NCBI RefSeq assembly: GCF_041021895.1
Contig: NZ_CP157428.1
Location: 2,790,001 to 2,854,000, forward strand
Source of the DNA: Acinetobacter sp. XH1741
GTDB taxonomy: Bacteria; Pseudomonadota; Gammaproteobacteria; Pseudomonadales; Moraxellaceae
Length of the DNA stretch: 64,000 bases
Direction: 5' to 3'
A program made the translations under genes and the position numbers. A model generated the notes under the pieces. It was not told where the DNA came from, did no database searches, and worked only from the letters and a program-made list of their open reading frames with translations. This document shows, piece after piece, positions 59,830 through 64,000 of the stretch; position 1 is the first letter of the stretch; every line of letters starts with the position of its first letter.

Positions 59830-60735
59830 TGAATTTATGGTGGCATGCTCCACCAAAAAGTCTAAAAATGCCCGTACACGACGAGGGACATATTTATCAT
59901 GGCCAATCCAGACTGCATGAAATTCTTCAGATACATTGATATTCCAGTCTTCAAGAATTTTGACGAGTTGTTTTTGTTGAACTGCTCTTTGAATCTGAAA
60001 TTCATTGAGCTGTGCAATTCCTGCACCTGTCAATGCTAACTGTAAGATCGCTTCACCTTGGTTTACTTTTAAAACTCTAGAGGGTGTTAAGTTAATTTCC
60101 TGATCTGCTTTTTTAAATAGCCAAGTTTTATTCTGACGTTGATAACTTACATCTAAAAGCTGATGCTGCTGTAGTTCATGCGGATGTTGGGGGCAGCCAT
60201 ATCGAGCAATATATTCAGATGAACACACATAGTGCTTTGTTGTACTACCTAATGAACGAGCCACCAAATTTGAACTTTTTAAAGGGCCGGTTCGAATAGC
60301 GACATCAATTCTTTGCTCAACCAAATTAATAACTTCATCACTTAAGTGAGCTTCAAGTTCAATTTGAGGATAGCGCTCATTAAATAAAGTAATACAAGGC
60401 AATAAAAAGTAAGTCCAATAGGAAAAGCTAGTATGTATTCTAATTCGCCCTTGCGGGATGTGATTTGAAGTAACGGATTGCTCAAGCTCATCTAGATCAT
60501 TCAATATTTGAAGACCTTGCTCATAAAACTGGCATCCCTCACTGGTAAGCTGAAACTGACGTGTTGAACGATTCAGTAATCTAACTCCAAGTCTTTTTTC
60601 TAAACGTGAAATTAATTTACTTACCGCGGACGGCGTCATGTCACACGCTCGAGCGACTGCCGAGAAGTTTCCAAGCTCAACCACCCGAATAAAAATTGCC
60701 AACTCACCCGATCGATTTATATCAAAATAAGACAT
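59812..60735 (-). CDS. LysR-family regulator
   Basis: This 307-residue LysR-type regulator has the helix-turn-helix VVELGNFSAVARACDMTPSAVSKLISRLEKRLGVRL and a sensor domain with VEQRIDVAIRTGPLKSSNLVARSL. It is divergent from the SGNH hydrolase gene across 111 bases that include a TGAATTGTATTCA box. That hydrolase is the likely target. Confidence 0.87.
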   Translation of the reverse strand: MSYFDINRSGELAIFIRVVELGNFSAVARACDMTPSAVSKLISRLEKRLGVRLLNRSTRQFQLTSEGCQFYEQGLQILNDLDELEQSVTSNHIPQGRIRIHTSFSYWTYFLLPCITLFNERYPQIELEAHLSDEVINLVEQRIDVAIRTGPLKSSNLVARSLGSTTKHYVCSSEYIARYGCPQHPHELQQHQLLDVSYQRQNKTWLFKKADQEINLTPSRVLKVNQGEAILQLALTGAGIAQLNEFQIQRAVQQKQLVKILEDWNINVSEEFHAVWIGHDKYVPRRVRAFLDFLVEHATINSLLSGA

Positions 60736-60750
60736 AACAAAATTTATTTA

Positions 60751-60763
60751 TGAATTGTATTCA
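60751..60763. promoter_or_regulatory. LysR-type box between the regulator and SGNH hydrolase genes
   Basis: TGAATTGTATTCA is a perfect T-N11-A dyad (arms TGAAT/ATTCA), 15 bases upstream of the LysR start. It would suit autorepression and control of the divergent gene. Confidence 0.4.
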
Positions 60764-60846
60764 CAAATCTTATTCCGCTTAGCCCGCTATAACAAGCCAT
60801 CAATTTATTTCAAGATAACTTTAATTCGTTTTAAAGAGTTCATGAG

Positions 60847-62085
60847 ATGAAACTTTATCAAGCCACTCTATTTTCTTTTGTTTTATTTACAAGCTTTACA
60901 CGAGCAGAAGTACCAAATAACCAATGGGTAACGACTTGGTCTGCTAGCCCCCAAAAAGTCTGGAATAAAGACTTCGTTTTTCCAACATTCATTCCAGAGC
61001 AAATATCTAATCAGACAATTAGACAGGTGAGCCAAATTAGCTTAGGTGGTGAAGCTATCCGACTTGTTTTTACCAATCAATATGGCGAACAGCCGCTTTA
61101 TATTGATAAAACAACGATTGGTTTAGCAAACGCAGTAAGCCTGAAATCTAAGAGCGCCTATCCTGTTTATTTTTCTGGTCAGCTTAAAGCAAAAATTTTA
61201 CCAGGCAAACAACTGGTGAGTGACCCAATCGAGTTAGCTGTCCCTGACCATACTCAATTGGTGGTCAATAGCTTTATTCAAAAGCCTACAACATTTAAAA
61301 CTTTTCATTGGGATGCAAAACAAACCAGTTGGCTCATTAGTGGCAACCAGACAACAACTTTAAATACGCCAACCGATGCCAAAACCACAACGGCGCGATT
61401 ATTATTGTCGGCTATAGAAGTAAAACCAAAACAGAAAGCACATGTGGTTGCAGTCATTGGAGACTCGATTACCGATGGTGCAACCGCGACTTTAGATGCT
61501 AATAGTAGGTGGACCGACTTTTTAGCTAAACGTTTATCAGCACACCATGTGGCTGTGATTAATAGCGGAATTTCAGGAAATCGCCTACTTACCGAAGGTA
61601 TGGGCGATAGTGTTATAAAACGTCTAAACAGTGAGGTGTTTCAATATTCAGGTGTTAAAACTTTAATTGTTTTGATTGGTATTAATGATATTTCATGGCC
61701 CGGCACGGCTTTCGCTCCTAAACAACAAACACCTTCTTTTGAAGCCTTAACCCAAGGTTATCAACGTGTTGTGAATGAAGCTCATCAACACGGTATTCAG
61801 GTCATTGGAGCTACCTTACTTCCGTTTGCAGGTGCTTTACCGAACACCCCTTTAGATAATTACTATCAACCCAATAAAGATCAATTACGTGAGCGCATCA
61901 ACCAATGGATGAGAACCAGTCATACCTTTGATGGTGTACTTGACCTTGATCAAGGCTTAAAAGATCCTAAGCACCCTAATCGCTTAAATCCAGTTTATGA
62001 TTCTGGAGATCATCTACACCCCAATGATCGTGGAAATCAACACATGGCAGAATTGGTAAATTTAAATCAAATAATTCACAATTAA
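60847..62085 (+). CDS. Secreted SGNH/GDSL hydrolase
   Basis: This 412-residue protein has a signal peptide (FSFVLFTSFTRA). An N-terminal beta-rich domain of about 170 residues (NNQWVTTWSASPQKVW ...) is followed by an SGNH esterase domain. The four SGNH blocks are visible: GDSITDG, NSGISGNRL, IGINDI and GDHLHPND, giving the Ser, Gly, Asn and Asp/His residues. It probably removes ester groups from polysaccharide or another extracellular substrate; which one is unknown. Confidence 0.9.
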   Translation: MKLYQATLFSFVLFTSFTRAEVPNNQWVTTWSASPQKVWNKDFVFPTFIPEQISNQTIRQVSQISLGGEAIRLVFTNQYGEQPLYIDKTTIGLANAVSLKSKSAYPVYFSGQLKAKILPGKQLVSDPIELAVPDHTQLVVNSFIQKPTTFKTFHWDAKQTSWLISGNQTTTLNTPTDAKTTTARLLLSAIEVKPKQKAHVVAVIGDSITDGATATLDANSRWTDFLAKRLSAHHVAVINSGISGNRLLTEGMGDSVIKRLNSEVFQYSGVKTLIVLIGINDISWPGTAFAPKQQTPSFEALTQGYQRVVNEAHQHGIQVIGATLLPFAGALPNTPLDNYYQPNKDQLRERINQWMRTSHTFDGVLDLDQGLKDPKHPNRLNPVYDSGDHLHPNDRGNQHMAELVNLNQIIHN

Positions 62086-62092
62086 TGATTAG

Positions 62093-62121
62093 CCCATCAG
62101 GTGAGCATTTCACCTGATGGG
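62093..62121. terminator. Hairpin between the SGNH hydrolase and porin genes
   Basis: Perfect 12-bp stem CCCATCAGGTGA / TCACCTGATGGG with a 5-base loop. The U-run on either side is weak, but the position between convergent genes supports a terminator. Confidence 0.75.
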
Positions 62122-62130
62122 AGTATCTAT

Positions 62131-63417
62131 TTAGAAATCATAACTTGCTATCATGTTAAAGCGGTTATCAATGCCGTTTCGGCCATCGAAAGTTTCTCGT
62201 TCACCATATACATATTCAACACCTAAAGTAATGGGTTTGTATGGGTTATACATGGTATTTACCCAGCCCTGCCAAAGCTCTTTATTTTGAGTGGTACTAT
62301 TATGTTGTAATTCGGCAAAACGGTTATCATCTTTGGCTTTCATATAGCCATAAGCTAAAGTCGAGCGAATTTTCGGTGTAAATTGATGAGTTATGCCCAA
62401 AGATACCGTATCAAATTCATTGCTATGCATGTTGTTTTGATCATCTATTGCATAGCCACTGTTGCTCCATAACAAGAAACGTCCATCCCCCTTAACATGG
62501 TAATAATCGGCTTTAAGTAAAGTATCTGGGGTCATTTGGTATTTACCGCCTAGGCCTACACCCCAAGCCCATTCACTATCATTATTCGTTCTTTTTTCAG
62601 CAACAAAACTACGGCCTGAAAGCATCGAACCATTGGCAAATTTATGATTTAAACGTCCGACTAAAGCAGGTAAGCGCATTTTATTATCTGGGTCTGTGGC
62701 CGCTGTATATTTCGGGTCTTCAACCGATACTACAAAACTTGTATTTGCCGTTAAATTATCGCTATAGCGAACCATTGGCGATCTAAGTAAAGCACTACCT
62801 ACAAATGTACCTGCATCAATCGTTTCTGGATAATATTCAGGTGCAATAAATGTCGACCATGTTTGACCAATAAGCCATTTATCAAAAGTTAGATAAGCAT
62901 GGCGTATACGAAACTGATCACGAGTGGCGGCCCCAAAGAAGTCCATTTCCAATTTTCCGCCCACATCACCAGCAGTTGTTGGTGTTTTAAAATTCAACCC
63001 GAAACGCGTAACATAGACTGTACTGTGCAATTGGTCTTTCTGGGCAGTTTCCTCTGGCGTGTGTTCAAGTGGAACCCCGCTAATATTGTTATACATGGTA
63101 GATGCACCCTTAATTTGATAAGAAGCATCTGCTCGTATATATCCATATAAGTTAAATTCTGTACCAGACTTAGTTAATACTTGCTGTATAGATTGTGGTG
63201 CTTGAGTGACTACAGGAGTTGTCTGCTCTACGCTTGCCTGTGTTAAAGATTTTTGAGTTTGTATATTGGTTTGTAGCATTGCCCGTAGTTCGTTTACTTC
63301 TTGGCGAAGTTGTTCTAACTCAGGGTTTACTTGTTCTGCAAAGGCAGAAGACATAAGCAAAGACACAGAAACCGCCAAAGCACTTTTGTAAATCGTTGTA
63401 TTTAAAACTTTCATCAT
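62131..63417 (-). CDS. DcaP-like outer-membrane porin
   Basis: This 428-residue trimeric outer-membrane channel is of the DcaP family, common in Acinetobacter, for which uptake of dicarboxylic acids and of some beta-lactamase inhibitors has been reported. It has a signal peptide (ALAVSVSLLMSSAFA), then a coiled-coil stretch (NPELEQLRQEVNELRAMLQ), followed by a beta barrel. The barrel shows aromatic-ended strands (FNLYGYIRADASYQ, EWAWGVGLGGKYQ) and a C-terminal Phe (NMIASYDF). ATG 63417 was chosen because AAAGGA lies before it; the upstream frame is not used. Confidence 0.9.
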   Translation of the reverse strand: MMKVLNTTIYKSALAVSVSLLMSSAFAEQVNPELEQLRQEVNELRAMLQTNIQTQKSLTQASVEQTTPVVTQAPQSIQQVLTKSGTEFNLYGYIRADASYQIKGASTMYNNISGVPLEHTPEETAQKDQLHSTVYVTRFGLNFKTPTTAGDVGGKLEMDFFGAATRDQFRIRHAYLTFDKWLIGQTWSTFIAPEYYPETIDAGTFVGSALLRSPMVRYSDNLTANTSFVVSVEDPKYTAATDPDNKMRLPALVGRLNHKFANGSMLSGRSFVAEKRTNNDSEWAWGVGLGGKYQMTPDTLLKADYYHVKGDGRFLLWSNSGYAIDDQNNMHSNEFDTVSLGITHQFTPKIRSTLAYGYMKAKDDNRFAELQHNSTTQNKELWQGWVNTMYNPYKPITLGVEYVYGERETFDGRNGIDNRFNMIASYDF

Positions 63418-63654
63418 GAAATTTTCCTTTAGACCTTTAAACCGACTTAAAGATCTCGACATCCTTTTTTGTTATGCATCTATCTGAAATAGATCCTTGA
63501 AAATTTGCCTTTCTTTCACAAGAAAGAAGTTCCCTCATATTTTTTAGACCAAACCTCCCTAAAGCAGCACAAGGCTTTTAATTTTTCATTTTTATATTCT
63601 CATCCACATTGAGAATATTCGGTTTTAAGTCCTGATTTATATCCCCCAATCGTA

Positions 63655-64000
63655 TTATTTTTTTGCAATAAACCCCTGATAAGTCAAAATTTGCGTATAA
63701 GGTTCTACACTTTCAAAGCCAGTTTTTTCCAAAAGTTTTATATATCCCTCAGATGTCAGGCTAAAAAAGTCTTGTGCCATACGCTCTAACATTTTTTGAC
63801 ATTGTTGTTCGGTTAAACCTTGTGCCAAGCATAGATAACGTAAAGCTTGAAGCTGCTTTGGGTTTATACAAGTCATGAGGTCATAAGTAAGCAAAACTGC
63901 TTTCTCTTTTAAGCATTCATAAATGTCTTTAAAGAATGTGGGCTTTATCTCATCGGCAACGAAATGCGCCACAAGAATAGAAAGTGCAGCATCGAAACAA
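63655..64000 (-). CDS. SAM-dependent methyltransferase, C-terminal part (runs off window)
   Basis: The reading frame is open to the end of the window, so the N-terminus with most of the SAM-binding fold lies beyond it. The visible part starts FDAALSILVAHFV, the motif 4 region of class I methyltransferases, and continues with FKDIYECLKEKAVLLTYDLM. The end GFESVEPYTQILTYQGFIAKK is typical of small-molecule methyltransferases. The substrate is unknown. Confidence 0.8.
   Translation of the reverse strand, partial: CFDAALSILVAHFVADEIKPTFFKDIYECLKEKAVLLTYDLMTCINPKQLQALRYLCLAQGLTEQQCQKMLERMAQDFFSLTSEGYIKLLEKTGFESVEPYTQILTYQGFIAKK

Noticed and set aside
1..64000. Insertion sequence, prophage, tRNA, rRNA or plasmid origin
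   Set aside because: I saw no transposase, integrase, capsid cluster, tRNA cloverleaf or iteron array. The HK97-like protein at 26210 is an encapsulin, not part of a phage, because no terminase, portal or tail gene is near.

Overview
The window is typical chromosomal DNA of the Acinetobacter calcoaceticus-baumannii group. It is AT-rich and shows no transposase, integrase, tRNA or rRNA. The assignment rests on a lineage-specific SOS pair (UmuDAb with its diagnostic A83/G84, S119 and K156, next to DdrR), a DcaP-type porin, a complete mdc malonate decarboxylase operon, and many LysR/LysE pairs. Genus is confident; species is inference.

Layout. 1-2.2 kb: end of a CIO-type cytochrome bd operon (cydA end, cydB, tiny DUF2474 subunit). 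2.3-12.1 kb: a MocR regulator, LysR regulator MdcR, and the reverse-strand operon mdcA-B-C-D-E-G-H-madL-madM for malonate uptake and decarboxylation. 12.5-24.3 kb: MFS pump, GNAT, PaiB-like protein with divergent MocR regulator, LrgAB-like pair with LysR regulator, two glutathione transferases, DUF2000/LysE/AraC group, LysR/SDR pair. 24.5-29.1 kb: rhodanese, serine acetyltransferase, family 2A encapsulin shell (SrpI type), and a cysteine desulfurase with a long disordered N-terminal cargo extension. This is a sulfur nanocompartment locus and the most striking system here. 29.1-35.3 kb: a repeat-bearing non-coding gap, a LysE/LysR pair, and an ABC importer that resembles cysteine transporters (two binding proteins, ATPase, two permeases), which may feed the same sulfur chemistry.

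35.6-46.3 kb: GNAT, MFS, LysR, a broken cyclophilin-like gene, an alpha/beta hydrolase, and a LuxR-type response regulator coupled to a 1154-residue hybrid kinase whose sensor half is an NCS1 permease. A stand-alone paralogous permease is divergent from it and shares its cysteine-pair motif. 46.3-48.8 kb: Lrp/LysE pair, then umuDAb/ddrR with a 21-bp operator-like palindrome. 48.8-58.6 kb: a stress-type block with a KGG-repeat disordered protein, SDR, HPII catalase, heme-oxygenase-like diiron enzyme, CinA-like amidase, a Q/N-rich hydrophilic protein, and small hypotheticals including a 47-aa lipoprotein.

59.0-59.4 kb: a gap holds a near-consensus promoter, a 17-bp palindrome, a structured element with a UUCG hairpin that resembles phage C4 antisense RNA, and a 43-codon ORF whose start lies in a hairpin. 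59.5-64 kb: small lipoprotein, LysR, SGNH hydrolase, DcaP-like porin, and a cut-off methyltransferase. All family assignments were made by reading the sequence; no database search was run.
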